The notes beneath the pieces were generated by a model. The model saw nothing but the letters and a program-made list of their open reading frames with translations, was not told the origin of the DNA and made no database searches. The position numbers and the translations under genes were made by a program. Shown here in pieces: positions 36,089 through 45,580 of a DNA stretch of 64,000 nt. Every line of letters begins with the position of its first letter. Position 1 is the stretch's first letter. This DNA comes from Cupriavidus plantarum (GTDB lineage: Bacteria > Pseudomonadota > Gammaproteobacteria > Burkholderiales > Burkholderiaceae): the NCBI RefSeq assembly GCF_905397285.1, contig NZ_CAJPUX010000003.1:62001-126000 (forward strand), read 5' to 3'.

Positions 36089-36117
36089 TTAACATCATCG
36101 AACAAACGAATTATGAT
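36089..36117 (+). promoter_or_regulatory. Strong sigma-70 promoter-like element
   Basis: TTAACA (36089-36094) and TATGAT (36112-36117) with exactly 17 bp between, each 5 of 6 to consensus, inside an AT-rich block (36067-36130). It would fire on the plus strand towards the gene remnant and the H1-like gene, giving a transcript starting near 36124. Confidence 0.55.
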
Positions 36118-36186
36118 TCGCCTTGACAAGCGTCTCACTTCATTGCAGCGCGCATCGAGACACGAAGCAAGAAGCAAGAAGTCACG

Positions 36187-36412
36187 ATGAAGGGTTGCAG
36201 CGAGGCGATGGCAGCGAGGGTGGCAAGACGAGGTAGCAGTGGATCGATGCAGTCGATCAACGCAGCCACCCACGTAACAAGCCGAGGCCAACGCCGCAGC
36301 GCGTGAGACGCAGGCAGTTGAGCGGGTAGTCGAACGGGTAGCCAAGGAGCACCAGAACTTTGACGCAGAACAAGCCGAGCTGGCTTTTAAAAACGCGTGC
36401 AGTGTCCTGTAG
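36187..36412 (+). pseudogene. Possible frameshifted small gene upstream of the H1-like gene
   Basis: Frame one (36187-36306) reads MKGCSEAMAARVARRGSSGS and on through MQSINAATHVT. Frame two (36278-36412) has no start codon but reads as a convincing coiled-coil C-terminus: QAEANAAARETQAVERVV, then ERVAKEHQNFDAEQAELAFK and a TAG. Joining them needs a +1 shift between 36275 and 36304; a further stretch (QDEVAVD) in the second frame suggests more than one indel. A phasin-like helical protein is possible. Degenerate gene or sequence error cannot be told apart. Confidence 0.35.
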
Positions 36413-36814
36413 CCCATTAACGGGGTGGGCGAGCTACCCCCTGACGATTGCCATCCGCCGTGCGCGAGGCCTTGCCCGCACCGTGGAACCGCTGACAGAT
36501 ATCTCCTCTTTCCGGACCGTGCGCCCAAGAGATGCGCGACGCGGACCGATCGAATTTTCCAGGGCACGGCTTGCCCGGGAGACGCGCGTGAAGACTGCCA
36601 ATGCGGTCTTCGGCGATATTCCCCGCAGCCGTTTTCGCACCGCGGGTCGCGGTGTCCCTGCCACCGAATTCATTAGCGTGCGGCCAACGTTTTTCACGTG
36701 TTGCCGTGCGCCGATGAATCGCTCGCTCGACTGGGGTCAGGCTGTATCGCACCTCGGGTCGGTCGGGTCGCCAACTTAGGTCATTCGATATTCACGTTAG
36801 TGAAGGAGTTATCC
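36413..36814. other. Leader of the H1-like gene, no gene seen
   Basis: 402 bases between the remnant and the H1-like start. Short ORFs on both strands are basic and featureless. A hairpin-capable GGGGT/ACCCC pair lies near 36422-36440. If transcription starts at about 36124, this would be part of a leader of about 690 bases. AAGGAG at 36803-36808 is the ribosome-binding site of the next gene. Confidence 0.4.
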
Positions 36815-37372
36815 ATGGCAACTGCTGCAAAGAAAAAGCCGGCGGCTAAGAAGGCCGCCAAGCCGGCCGCCAAGAAGGCCGCCGTGAAGAAGGTCGCCGC
36901 CAAGAAGGCCGCTCCGGCCAAGAAGGCTGCCGCCAAGAAAGTCGCAACCAAGAAGGTAGCGGCCAAGAAGGTTGCAACCAAGAAGGTAGCTGCGAAGAAG
37001 GTTGCAGCGAAGAAGGTCGCGACCAAGAAGGTAGCGGCGAAGAAGGTCGCAACCAAGAAGGTTGCCGCCAAGAAGGCGCCCGCCAAGAAGGCCGCGGTCA
37101 AGAAGGTTGCCGCCAAGAAGGTAGCGACCAAGAAGACCGCCGCCAAGAAGGCTGCACCGGCCAAGAAGGCTGCTGCCAAGAAGACCGCCGCCAAGAAGCC
37201 GGCTGCGAAGAAGGCTGCTGCCAAGAAGCCTGCCGCGAAGAAGGCTGCCTCCAAGAAGGCTGCCCCTGCCGCGAAGCCTGCCGCTGCCCCTGCTGTTGCC
37301 CCCGCTGTCGTCGCCAAGACCGCGCTGAACCCGGCAGCGGCCTGGCCGTTCCCGACGGGCAACCGTCCGTAA
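36815..37372 (+). CDS. Histone H1-like Lys/Ala-rich DNA-binding protein
   Basis: 185 residues, almost entirely AAKK/KKVA/KKAA repeats, resembling the tail of eukaryotic H1 and the HctB-type proteins of bacteria. The repeat unit is five to six residues ([12 protein letters not shown] and similar) and is degenerate at DNA level. The protein ends with a non-basic tail, [14 protein letters not shown], seen in related Burkholderiaceae proteins. Expected to bind DNA non-specifically and compact the nucleoid. Start supported by AAGGAG at 36803. A rho-independent terminator lies 109 bases downstream. Confidence 0.92.
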   Translation: MATAAKKKPAAKKAAKPAAKKAAVKKVAAKKAAPAKKAAAKKVATKKVAAKKVATKKVAAKKVAAKKVATKKVAAKKVATKKVAAKKAPAKKAAVKKVAAKKVATKKTAAKKAAPAKKAAAKKTAAKKPAAKKAAAKKPAAKKAASKKAAPAAKPAAAPAVAPAVVAKTALNPAAAWPFPTGNRP

Positions 37373-37480
37373 TCGTTTCGCCTTGCGCGAACGATCACGA
37401 CAAGGAAGTACCTGCGCACGCCCTGTGCGTCGCAAAGACCGGATACCGCGTATCCGGTCGGCATGACGGAAGTCCTGCAG

Positions 37481-37514
37481 ACCCGCCGAAGCGCTTGCCC
37501 GGCGGGTTTTTTCT
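37481..37514 (+). terminator. Intrinsic terminator of the H1-like gene
   Basis: Stem ACCCGCCG (37481-37488) / CGGCGGGT (37500-37507), loop of 11 bases, followed by TTTTTTCTTT. Confidence 0.9.
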
Positions 37515-37544
37515 TTGGGGCTTTCGTGAGCGGATATCGTCCAC

Positions 37545-37580
37545 CAAAGAAAAACGCCGTGGCCTTGCGGCTCACGGCGT
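37545..37580 (-). terminator. Intrinsic terminator of the glycine-zipper lipoprotein gene
   Basis: Stem ACGCCGTG (37554-37561) with CACGGCGT (37573-37580), extended by GCC/GGC inside; read on the minus strand it is followed by TTTTTCTTT. It faces the H1-like terminator tail-to-tail. Confidence 0.85.
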
Positions 37581-37637
37581 ATCGGGTAGGCGTATCGGGT
37601 AGGTGTATCGGGGAGCGCGCGGTATCGAGCCGATACC
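37579..37637. repeat. Triplicated 13-bp repeat and hairpin in a 3' region
   Basis: Three imperfect copies of CGTATCGGGTAGG run from about 37579 to 37614, followed by the hairpin GGTATCG (37621-37627) / CGATACC (37631-37637). It lies between the terminator and stop of the glycine-zipper gene, so it is transcribed as its 3' untranslated region. Function unknown. Confidence 0.6.
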
Positions 37638-37650
37638 GGACTTCCGGACC

Positions 37651-38139
37651 TCAGTGCGTGACGCGCGTGGTGCCGCCCGATGACAGCAGTCGTACGCGCT
37701 CGCCGGGGCGGAATACCTCGTCCGCTTCCTGCGTGATCGCGCGCATCTCGCCGTTGTCCAGGCGCACCGTGATCTCGAGCCCGCGGCGCTGCTGCAGCTT
37801 GTTCTCGGCCGCGCTGCCGGCGAGACCGCCGATCACCGCGCCGAGCAGGCCCGCCGCCACCGAACCACCGCCACTGCCGATCGTGCTGCCCGCCGCCACG
37901 CCGCCGAGCGCGCCGCCGGCGATGGTTCCGGCGCCCGTCTGCGGGCCCTGTATCAGCACTTCGCGCACGCCCTCGACCACGCCATAGCGGACCGTCTGCT
38001 CGCGTCCTGCCTGGCCGGTCGCGTAGACGCTGTTGGAGTTCGACCAGCTCGCGCAGCCGGACATCAGCGTGGCCGCCGCCAGCGCGGCGACCATCGCGAT
38101 CCGTCCGCCATGCGTCGTGTGATGAGTGGAGTGGTTCAT
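37651..38139 (-). CDS. Glycine-zipper 2TM lipoprotein (SlyB/OsmB-like)
   Basis: 162 residues. A lipoprotein signal has lipobox MSGC near residue 29. The centre is a glycine zipper (GAGTIAGGALGGVAAGSTIG and AAGLLGAVIGGLAGSAAEN) like Rickettsia 17-kDa antigen/SlyB proteins. The C-terminal beta-like segment is ITVRLDNGEMRAITQEADE. Outer-membrane integrity role is inferred from family. Monocistronic, with its own terminator. Confidence 0.9.
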   Translation of the reverse strand: MNHSTHHTTHGGRIAMVAALAAATLMSGCASWSNSNSVYATGQAGREQTVRYGVVEGVREVLIQGPQTGAGTIAGGALGGVAAGSTIGSGGGSVAAGLLGAVIGGLAGSAAENKLQQRRGLEITVRLDNGEMRAITQEADEVFRPGERVRLLSSGGTTRVTH

Positions 38140-38226
38140 GGTGTTTCCCGTAAAAAAACAGACCCGAATGACGGACGGCCTGAGCGGTGACGCGCGCTAC
38201 TGTGACCCTGTCAGCCGTAACGCTTA

Positions 38227-39174
38227 TCAGCCGTAACGGTAACCGAATGCCGACTGGAAGCGGTTGCCGATCTCTTCGCGCGACAGCCAATGGTTCTGCG
38301 GACCCTGTTGCGCGATCTTGAGCGCGCCCATCAGCGAGGCAAGCCGGCCGGTGGTTTCCCAGTCCAGGCCATTCTCGATGCCGTAGAGCAGGCCACCGCG
38401 GAAGGCGTCGCCGCAGCCCGTGGGATCGACGACGCGCTCGGCCGGAACGGCCGGGATCGCGATCTGCTTGCCATCGGCAAAGACGCTCGCGCCGCGTTCG
38501 CCGTGCGTCACGATGAACGCGCGCACCTTGGCGGCGACTTCCGCGCTGGTCCACGCCGTACGCGACAGCAGTACCTGCGCCTCGTAGTCATTGACCGTCA
38601 CGTAGCTGGCGAGTTCAATGAACTGCCGCAGGTCCTCGCCGTTGAACAGCGGCATGGCCTGGCCCAGATCGAAGATGAACGGAATGTCCGCTTCCGCGAA
38701 CTGGCGCGCGTGGTGGAGCATGCCTTCGCGGCTGTCCGGCGCGACGATGCCGATGGCCGGGCGCTTGCCCGCCGCGAGCGCGTCGTTCACGTGCGTCTGC
38801 TGCGACTCGCTCATCGCGCCCGGGTGGAACGCGGTGATCTGGTTGTTGTCGAGGTCGGTCGTGATCATCGCCTGCGCGGTGAAGAGCTCCGGCAGCGTGC
38901 GAATGAAATCGGTGCCGATGCCGAGGTCGCGCAGGTACTGGAGATAAGGACCGGCATCCTGGCCGACGGTGCCCATCACGATCGGATCGCCGCCGAGCAT
39001 CTTCAGCGTGTACGCGATATTGCCCGCGCAACCGCCGAACTCGCGCCGCATGCCGGGCACGAGGAACGAGACGTTCAGCATGTGAATCTGATCGGGCAGG
39101 ATGTGTTCGCGGAAGCGTCCGTCGAACGTCATGATGGTGTCGTAAGCGACGGAGCCGCAAATCAGGCTGGCCAT
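38227..39174 (-). CDS. PfkB-family carbohydrate/adenosine kinase
   Basis: 315 residues of the ribokinase/PfkB fold. The N-terminal region GCAGNIAYTLKMLGGDPIVM and C-terminal signature VDPTGCGDAFRGGLLYGIE (catalytic Asp) are clear. Often annotated carbohydrate kinase or adenosine kinase in Cupriavidus. The substrate is not certain; the QIHMLNVSFLVPGM segment is characteristic of the adenosine-kinase-like bacterial subgroup as I recall it. It lies 60 bases downstream of tpx on the same strand. Confidence 0.88.
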   Translation of the reverse strand: MASLICGSVAYDTIMTFDGRFREHILPDQIHMLNVSFLVPGMRREFGGCAGNIAYTLKMLGGDPIVMGTVGQDAGPYLQYLRDLGIGTDFIRTLPELFTAQAMITTDLDNNQITAFHPGAMSESQQTHVNDALAAGKRPAIGIVAPDSREGMLHHARQFAEADIPFIFDLGQAMPLFNGEDLRQFIELASYVTVNDYEAQVLLSRTAWTSAEVAAKVRAFIVTHGERGASVFADGKQIAIPAVPAERVVDPTGCGDAFRGGLLYGIENGLDWETTGRLASLMGALKIAQQGPQNHWLSREEIGNRFQSAFGYRYG

Positions 39175-39234
39175 TCTTTCTCCAGATTTGCCCGGCCGTG
39201 CCGGGCGGTCAACATTGCAATAAAAAGAAGCCGA

Positions 39235-39735
39235 TTACTTCAGTGCGGCAAGCGCGGCGTCGTAGTTTGGCTCTTCCTTGATCTCGGGCACGAGCTGGCT
39301 GTACGTGACGGTGTTGTTCTCGTCGAGCACCACCACCGCGCGCGCGGTCACGCCGGCGAGCGGGCCGGTCTTGATATCCACGCCGTACTGCGACTTGAAG
39401 TCGCCGCCGCGCATCAGCGACAGCGGCACCACGTTGGCCAGGCCTTCCGTCGTGCAGAAGCGGCCCATCGCGAACGGCAGGTCCGCGGAGATGGTCAGCA
39501 CCACGGTGTTGTCGAGGCCGCTCGCGGCGGTGTTGAACTTGCGTGCGGAAGCCTGGCAGACGGGCGTGTCGAGGCTCGGCACGATGTTCAGGACCTTGCG
39601 CTTGCCCGCGAAGTCCGCGAGCGTGACGTCCTTCAGATCCTTGCCGACGAGTTTGAAGTCGGCGGCCTTGTCGCCGGCCTGCGGGAACTTGCCTGCGACT
39701 TCGATCGGGTTGCCGCCGAGGGTAACGTTGCTCAT
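39235..39735 (-). CDS. tpx: Thiol peroxidase
   Basis: 166-residue atypical 2-Cys peroxiredoxin reducing lipid and alkyl hydroperoxides in the periplasm/cytosol interface. Peroxidatic Cys60 is in [16 protein letters not shown] and resolving Cys94 in MGRFCTTEG, matching the usual spacing. Length is exactly that of Tpx. Upstream on the same strand is the DUF3426 gene (150 bases), but its own promoter is likely. Confidence 0.96.
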   Translation of the reverse strand: MSNVTLGGNPIEVAGKFPQAGDKAADFKLVGKDLKDVTLADFAGKRKVLNIVPSLDTPVCQASARKFNTAASGLDNTVVLTISADLPFAMGRFCTTEGLANVVPLSLMRGGDFKSQYGVDIKTGPLAGVTARAVVVLDENNTVTYSQLVPEIKEEPNYDAALAALK

Positions 39736-39885
39736 GGTGTGCTCCTGTGCTGATGTTGGAATCGGGATGCAATACGGGGACGGCTACGCGCGCTTTCGCG
39801 CGTTCACACGTTCGCACGGGCGCGCATTGGCGCACGCGGGATGCCTGCGAACAGGGTATCTCAGGCGTATCTCAAAGGTAGAAAA

Positions 39886-41808
39886 TCAGGGGTAGAAAAT
39901 CAGCACGCGGTAGTTGGCGGCCGCCTGCTGTGTCCGGAATCGTACCCGAACCGGCAGCTCGCTGCCCGCGCGCAGGCCGCTTGTCGCGAACCCGCGCTGC
40001 GCGGGTTCCAGATACTCGGCTGGCTGCAGCACGCGGCGCAGCAGCAACTGATCCTGCAGATCGGTCATCACGAGTTCGATGGCGGGCAGGGCGGTGGTCG
40101 CGCGGCCCTGGTTGCGCATCGTGACGGCGAGCTGATAGACGTCGGTGGATTCGTCCTGCTTCTGCAGTTGCGAGCTGTCGATGCGCAGCGCTTCCAGGTC
40201 GCGCCAGGGCGGCACCACGCAGTGCAGCGGCGCGCATGCGGCTTCCAGCGCGGGACGCAGCGCGGGGAAAGTGCCGGCCAGCTGGCTGCGTGCGAGATAC
40301 GTCGCCTCCATCAGCGCGGCGATCGCGAGCATCGCGACTGCCACGCGCGCGAGCGTGCGCTTGCTCGTGGGCAGCGTGACCTTGTGCTCGCGCTGCCGCT
40401 GCGGGCCGCGGGTGTGGCGCAGGAAGTCGGGGGCGAAGGCGGGGGTGCGGGGCTTGTCCCGATCTTCGCTCGCGCGGCGGTCGCCTTCGCTGGTGCCTTC
40501 GTGCGTCCCTTCGCTATCTGTGCCCGCTGCCTTATCGTCCTGGTCCTCGCGGTGGCGGCGGCCCAGCCAGTGCTGAGCGGTCGACGCGTGGGCGGCGGCC
40601 GGTGCCGCCGCAGTCGAGTATGCGTCGGCGTCGGAGCGGGCGGTCTCGGAGGCGGCGGCCGCGCCGCCGGGGTCGGCGGCGCTTGCTGAACGATCGGCAT
40701 CCGCGGCGCGGGCTTCGGCGGTCTCCGTACGCAGGAATCCGCTTGCGCTCGGAATCACCGGTGCCCCAAACGGATCGCTCGCGGTGGCTGGCCCGGCGCT
40801 ATAGGCCCCCGCCGCGGGGATGCCTGCCGGCGGTGGTGTGCGCGCTGGCGCGGGGTCGTCGCCGAACGCGCCATGATCGAGCGCCGGCCAGGGGTCGGGC
40901 GGCGGTAAGGCCGGTTCGGCGGCTTCGGGCGGCTCCTGCGCGGTTCGCGCGTCGCGCGCTTGCGCTACCTCGGTATCGAGCCTGGCCTCGGCACGGACCT
41001 CAGCGTTATCGCGAACCTCGGCGTCGGCACGGGCCTCTGCGTCATCGCGGGCCTTGGCGTCTGCACGGGCCTCGGCGTCATCGCGGGCCTTGGCGTCTGC
41101 ACGGGCCTCGGCGTCGGCACGGGCCTCAGCGTCATCGTGGGCCTCGGCATCGGTACGGGCCGCGGCGTCGTCGCGGGCCTCGGTGCTCTGCGCGGTCTCG
41201 CGTCCGGGCGCCGCTTGTTCTTCAGCCGCGCGCGCGGTGGCCGAGGCTTCGTCCGCCTTCGGCTTGGGCCCGGTCGCGGGCTCGTCGTAGCCGCCGAGCG
41301 TCTCGGACTCGGCCATCATCATCGTGGGCGAGTCGAGGGCGGGGACTTCGTAGCCGGGGTCGTAGCCCGGGTCGAACGGCTGCGACGCCTCGTGCGCGCG
41401 GGCTTCGGCCTGGCGTTGCTCGGCATGCGCGAGCGCGGCCTCCACCGTCAGCCCGGCAGCGCCGGGCGTGGGCGCAATCGATGGCGCGGGGCGCGACTCA
41501 GGCGGGGCGGAGGCTCCTGACGTACCGCTCGACGATTCGGGCGACGTACCGACCGACGTACCGTCCGAACCACCGCCCGAACCACCGCCCGAACCACCGC
41601 CCGACACGGGGGACGTGGAGGACGCGGAGGGGGACGAGGAGGACGAACGCGGCGACGCGGGCACCTCGATCAGGTGTTCGCGCGCGTCGAAGACGGTTTC
41701 ACACTGGCCGCACCGCACCAACCCCTGCCGCAGCCGCAACTGATCCGCCACGAGCCGGAACGCGGTACGGCAGGCCGGGCAGCGCGTGACGAGCTTGACG
41801 GCGGCCAT
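39886..41808 (-). CDS. Zinc-ribbon, DUF3426 membrane protein with charged repeats
   Basis: 640 residues. The N-terminus is an MJ0042-type zinc ribbon with two CxxC pairs (VTRCPACRTAF, LVRCGQCETVFDA). A disordered region of about 440 residues follows, with Ser/Gly (GGGSGGGSGGGS) and Ala/Arg/Asp/Glu repeats (ARADAEARADAKARDDAEAR). Near residue 510 there is one membrane segment (VAVAMLAIAALMEATYLA), then the periplasmic DUF3426 domain to the end. Nine bases after prmA on the same strand, the standard order in Burkholderiales. Function unknown. Confidence 0.9.
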   Translation of the reverse strand: MAAVKLVTRCPACRTAFRLVADQLRLRQGLVRCGQCETVFDAREHLIEVPASPRSSSSSPSASSTSPVSGGGSGGGSGGGSDGTSVGTSPESSSGTSGASAPPESRPAPSIAPTPGAAGLTVEAALAHAEQRQAEARAHEASQPFDPGYDPGYEVPALDSPTMMMAESETLGGYDEPATGPKPKADEASATARAAEEQAAPGRETAQSTEARDDAAARTDAEAHDDAEARADAEARADAKARDDAEARADAKARDDAEARADAEVRDNAEVRAEARLDTEVAQARDARTAQEPPEAAEPALPPPDPWPALDHGAFGDDPAPARTPPPAGIPAAGAYSAGPATASDPFGAPVIPSASGFLRTETAEARAADADRSASAADPGGAAAASETARSDADAYSTAAAPAAAHASTAQHWLGRRHREDQDDKAAGTDSEGTHEGTSEGDRRASEDRDKPRTPAFAPDFLRHTRGPQRQREHKVTLPTSKRTLARVAVAMLAIAALMEATYLARSQLAGTFPALRPALEAACAPLHCVVPPWRDLEALRIDSSQLQKQDESTDVYQLAVTMRNQGRATTALPAIELVMTDLQDQLLLRRVLQPAEYLEPAQRGFATSGLRAGSELPVRVRFRTQQAAANYRVLIFYP

Positions 41809-41817
41809 GGGTGGGCC

Positions 41818-42735
41818 TCAGGCAGACTGGGAAACCGAGGTCACGGGGCGGGTGCCGTGCAGGCAGACCCAGCCTTCCTCGCTGCGCCAGACCGTCATCG
41901 GCAGCCATGGCGCATAGGCGGCGGCCACTTCGTCGGCCTGCCGCTCGAGCACGCCCGAAAGCACGAGACGGCCACCGGGGCGCACGCGCGCACTCAGCAT
42001 CGCCGCCATCAGCTTGAGCGGATTGGACAGAATATTGGCGACCACGAGGTCGTGGGTCGCTTCGGATACCGACTCGGGCAGCGCAAACTCGGCGGCGACG
42101 CGGTTGCGTTCGGCGTTGTAGCGCGACGCTTCCACCGCGTTGGGATCGATGTCGATGCCCAGGGTGTCGCCGGCACCCAGCTTCTTCGCGACGATCGCGA
42201 GGATACCGGAGCCGCAACCATAATCGAGCACGGTCTCGCCGCGATGCAGATGCTGTTCCAGCCATTGCATGCAGAGACGCGTGGTGGGATGACTCCCGGT
42301 GCCGAACGCCAGCCCCGGATCCAGTTCCAGGACCACCGCATCGGGCTCCGGTGCGTCGTGCCACGACGGCACCACCCATAACTTCTCGCCGACGCGAATC
42401 GGCTCGAACTGGGATTGCGTCAGGCGCACCCAGTCCTGATCCTCCACCGCGCGCAGCGCATGCGCGGGCACGGGACTCACGCCGAGCGCATTGGCGGCCG
42501 CCGCGAGGGCGAGCGCGGGATCGACGTCGTCACCAAACAGCGCGACCACCCGCGACCGGTCCCACGCAAGACGCGTGGGTTCCAGCCCCGGTTCGCCGAA
42601 CAGCGGCTTTTCATCGGGCGTGTCGGCATCGGCGTCTTCCACCGACACGGACAACGCGCCCAGATCGAACAGGGCGTCGGACCAGGCCTCGGCCTGATCC
42701 TGCGCAACCTCGATCACACATTCCTGAAAAGCCAC
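41818..42735 (-). CDS. prmA: Ribosomal protein L11 methyltransferase
   Basis: Trimethylates ribosomal protein L11 using SAM. The 305 residues have the N-terminal substrate-recognition half and a Rossmann methyltransferase with motif [21 protein letters not shown] and substrate loop [28 protein letters not shown] is a PrmA hallmark. It lies 45 bases downstream of accC. Confidence 0.96.
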   Translation of the reverse strand: MAFQECVIEVAQDQAEAWSDALFDLGALSVSVEDADADTPDEKPLFGEPGLEPTRLAWDRSRVVALFGDDVDPALALAAAANALGVSPVPAHALRAVEDQDWVRLTQSQFEPIRVGEKLWVVPSWHDAPEPDAVVLELDPGLAFGTGSHPTTRLCMQWLEQHLHRGETVLDYGCGSGILAIVAKKLGAGDTLGIDIDPNAVEASRYNAERNRVAAEFALPESVSEATHDLVVANILSNPLKLMAAMLSARVRPGGRLVLSGVLERQADEVAAAYAPWLPMTVWRSEEGWVCLHGTRPVTSVSQSA

Positions 42736-42780
42736 GGCTCTCCCTTGTTGCGATGCCTGCGAACTTCAGGCCTCTGGCCC

Positions 42781-44148
42781 TCAGGCCTTCTCGCCCTTGG
42801 CCACGGCCTTCTGCGCCAGGCGGTGTTCCAGATAATGGATGCTGGTGCCGCCTTCGACGAAGTTGGCGTCCAGCATCAGGTCACGGTGCAACGGCACGTT
42901 GGTCAGAATGCCGTCCACGACCATCTCCGACAGCGCGATGCGCATGCGGGCAATGGCCTGCTCCCGCGTGGCGCCGTACGTGATGATCTTGCCGATCATC
43001 GAGTCGTAGTTGGGCGGCACGAAGTAGCCATCATACGCGTGCGAGTCGACGCGCACACCGGGGCCGCCCGGCATATGCCATGCGGTGATGCGTCCCGGCG
43101 ACGGCGTGAACTTGAACGGGTCCTCGGCGTTGATCCGGCATTCGATCGCATGGCCGCGCAGCTGCACGTCCTTCTGGCGGAAGCGGAGCTTTTCGCCAAA
43201 CGCGATGCGAATCTGTTCCTGCACGATGTCGATGCCGGTGATCAGCTCCGTGACCGGATGCTCCACCTGCACGCGCGTGTTCATTTCGATGAAATAGAAC
43301 TCGTTGTTCTCGTACAGGAATTCGAACGTGCCGGCGCCACGATAGCCGATCTTCTTGCAGGCCTCGGCGCAACGATCGCCGATGCGCTCGATCAGCCGGC
43401 GCGGGATGTGCGGCGCGGGCGCTTCCTCGATGACCTTCTGGTGGCGCCGCTGCATCGAGCAGTCGCGTTCGCCCAGCCAGATGGCCTGCCTGTGCTCGTC
43501 GGCCAGAATCTGGATCTCGACGTGACGCGGGTTCTCGAGGAACTTCTCCATGTACACCTCGGGGTTGCCGAACGCGCGTCCGGCTTCCTCGCGGGTCATG
43601 TTGACCGCATTGATCAGCGCGGCCTCGGTGTGCACCACGCGCATGCCGCGGCCACCGCCGCCGCCCGCCGCCTTGATGATCACAGGGTAGCCCACGCGAC
43701 GCGCGGTCGCGAGAATCTCCTTCGGATCGTCGGGCAGGGCGCCGTCGGAGCCCGGTACGCAGGGCACGCCGGACTTGATCATCGCCTGCTTGGCCGAGAC
43801 CTTGTCGCCCATCAGGCGAATGCTCTCGGACGTCGGGCCGATGAACACGAAGCCCGATTTCTCGACGCGCTCGGCGAAGTCCGCATTTTCGGACAGGAAG
43901 CCGTAGCCCGGGTGGATGGCCTGGGCGTCCGTGACTTCGGCCGCCGAGATGATGGCGGGCATGTTCAGGTAGGACAGCGGCGAAGGTGCCGGGCCGATGC
44001 AGACGGCCTCGTCGGCAAGCTTGACGTACTTGGCTTCCTTGTCGGCTTCCGAGTACACCACCACGGTCTTGATGCCCAGCTCGCGGCAGGCGCGCTGGAT
44101 GCGAAGCGCGATTTCGCCGCGGTTCGCGATCAGAATTTTTTCAAACAT
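42781..44148 (-). CDS. accC: Biotin carboxylase subunit of acetyl-CoA carboxylase
   Basis: 455 residues; carboxylates biotin on AccB with bicarbonate and ATP, first half-reaction of fatty acid synthesis. The N-domain is [23 protein letters not shown]-grasp motifs include [14 protein letters not shown] and [20 protein letters not shown]. Active-site segments [16 protein letters not shown] and [13 protein letters not shown] are intact. Encoded after accB (91-base gap), the usual accBC order. Confidence 0.98.
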   Translation of the reverse strand: MFEKILIANRGEIALRIQRACRELGIKTVVVYSEADKEAKYVKLADEAVCIGPAPSPLSYLNMPAIISAAEVTDAQAIHPGYGFLSENADFAERVEKSGFVFIGPTSESIRLMGDKVSAKQAMIKSGVPCVPGSDGALPDDPKEILATARRVGYPVIIKAAGGGGGRGMRVVHTEAALINAVNMTREEAGRAFGNPEVYMEKFLENPRHVEIQILADEHRQAIWLGERDCSMQRRHQKVIEEAPAPHIPRRLIERIGDRCAEACKKIGYRGAGTFEFLYENNEFYFIEMNTRVQVEHPVTELITGIDIVQEQIRIAFGEKLRFRQKDVQLRGHAIECRINAEDPFKFTPSPGRITAWHMPGGPGVRVDSHAYDGYFVPPNYDSMIGKIITYGATREQAIARMRIALSEMVVDGILTNVPLHRDLMLDANFVEGGTSIHYLEHRLAQKAVAKGEKA

Positions 44149-44239
44149 GGTCTCTCTCTGCGAGAACAGAAGCGAGCCCGCGCGTGGCCGGGGGCGGCGC
44201 GGGAGGGGCTCGCGGCCGGCGGCGCCGGCCCGATGCGCA

Positions 44240-44704
44240 TCAGCCGATGACGAACAGCGGCTGGCCGTATTCCACGGCCTGGCCGTTCTCGACCAGGATT
44301 TCCTTGATCACGCCAGCCTTGTCGCACTCGATTTCGTTGAGCAGCTTCATGGCTTCGATGATGCAGACGGTCTGGCCTTCCTTGACCGCGTCGCCGACAT
44401 TGACGAACGCCGAAGCGCCCGGGGACGGCGCACGATAGAACGTGCCGACCATCGGCGACGTGACCACGTGGCCAGCCGGCAGTTGCGGCGCGGCGGGAGC
44501 GGCTTCGGCGGCCGGCGCGGCAGCTGCCGCGGGCGCGCCCGGCGCGGCGGGCAGCGCCTGTACTTGCGGCATGGCGATCGGTGCCACGACCTGCGGCGGT
44601 GCCTTCACGATGCGCACCTTGCCGTCGCCTTCGGTCACTTCCAGCTCCGAGATGCCGGATTCGGCCACCAGGTCGATCAGCGTCTTAAGCTTGCGCAAGT
44701 CCAT
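44240..44704 (-). CDS. accB: Biotin carboxyl carrier protein of acetyl-CoA carboxylase
   Basis: 154 residues from [20 protein letters not shown] at 44704. There is a Pro/Ala-rich linker (residues about 50-75) and a biotinyl domain with Lys120 in [12 protein letters not shown] as the biotin site. A longer frame to 44803 adds residues absent from AccB. The C-terminal thumb motif [17 protein letters not shown] is present. Co-transcribed with aroQ and accC. Confidence 0.97.
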   Translation of the reverse strand: MDLRKLKTLIDLVAESGISELEVTEGDGKVRIVKAPPQVVAPIAMPQVQALPAAPGAPAAAAAPAAEAAPAAPQLPAGHVVTSPMVGTFYRAPSPGASAFVNVGDAVKEGQTVCIIEAMKLLNEIECDKAGVIKEILVENGQAVEYGQPLFVIG

Positions 44705-44832
44705 CTTTTGTCCTCCAGAATCGGGTTGTCCGGTCACCATTGCGCGGATCGCGCGCACGGCGGCGGGGAATCGTTCATGACAAAGGCGCCTGGCGGTCGC
44801 CATGGCGCCTTGTCGTCAATCGGGTCGTCGGG

Positions 44833-45330
44833 CTAGCCGTTCGGCGCGGCTTCCTGTGCGAGCACATACTCGAGCGCCAGCAGGTATCCCTGCCAGCCCA
44901 GTCCGCAAATCACGCCTACCGCCTGATCGGAGAAATAGGAGTGATGACGGAACGGCTCGCGGCGATGCACGTTCGACAGGTGGACCTCGACGAACGGAAT
45001 CGCCACCCCGGCCAGCGCGTCGCGCAGTGCCACGCTCGTATGCGTGTACGCGGCCGGGTTGATGATGATGAAGTCCACACCTTCGACGCGGGCCGCATGA
45101 ATGCGGTCCACGAGCGCGCCTTCGTGGTTGGACTGGAACGTGTCCAGCGCCAATCCGGTCTCGGCGGCACGCTTGGCCAGCGCTTCGTCGATGTCGGCCA
45201 GTGTCGTGTGCCCGTACGTCTCCGGCTCGCGCGTTCCCAGCAAGTTCAGGTTCGGTCCATGGAGGACGAGCACCTTGCCGTAGCGGGCGGCGCGGCTAGC
45301 GGAGCGGTTTGCGGACACGTTCAGGGTCAC
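44833..45330 (-). CDS. aroQ: Type II 3-dehydroquinate dehydratase
   Basis: 165 residues; trans-dehydration of 3-dehydroquinate in the shikimate pathway. Motifs are [20 protein letters not shown] (catalytic Arg and Tyr), [17 protein letters not shown], and [20 protein letters not shown] (catalytic His). An N-terminal extension of about 15 residues ([13 protein letters not shown]) precedes the domain. First gene of the aroQ-accB-accC-prmA transcription unit, a common gammaproteobacterial/betaproteobacterial arrangement. Confidence 0.97.
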   Translation of the reverse strand: MTLNVSANRSASRAARYGKVLVLHGPNLNLLGTREPETYGHTTLADIDEALAKRAAETGLALDTFQSNHEGALVDRIHAARVEGVDFIIINPAAYTHTSVALRDALAGVAIPFVEVHLSNVHRREPFRHHSYFSDQAVGVICGLGWQGYLLALEYVLAQEAAPNG

Positions 45331-45362
45331 AGTGACTCGACCAGATCAACGAAATTGCGCGG

Positions 45363-45392
45363 AGATTACCGTAGCTTAGAGGGATTTGTCTA
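45363..45392 (-). promoter_or_regulatory. Candidate promoter of the aroQ-accBC unit
   Basis: On the minus strand TAGACA (45387-45392) and TAATCT (45363-45368) are separated by 18 bp. They match the -35 consensus at 5 of 6 and the -10 at 4 of 6, about 33 bases upstream of the aroQ ATG. Confidence 0.45.
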
Positions 45393-45580
45393 GCGGGGGA
45401 TACAGCGCGCACCACGGTGCAAGGCGCCTCTTCGGCCACTTTTCTGCATTTTGCGCGCCCGCCAGCGCTTGTGGGGCCTGAATTCTGCGGGATCGACGGG
45501 GATCGCCGTCAATTATCGGAATTTAGCGACGAGATCGCGTTTTACGCCCCGTCGCAAATCGCCGTCAGGTCCTGGGCCCG

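Noticed and set aside
35595..36098. Minus-strand 167-residue frame starting MMLRKKCKKTCACERLQLDL
   Set aside because: Considered as a basic small protein, but composition follows the CpG-dense DNA, competing frames on both strands are equally open, and no ribosome-binding site or domain is seen.
36815..37372. CRISPR-like array in the H1-like gene
   Set aside because: Repeats are short in-frame coding repeats without unique spacers; they encode KKVA/AAKK units.
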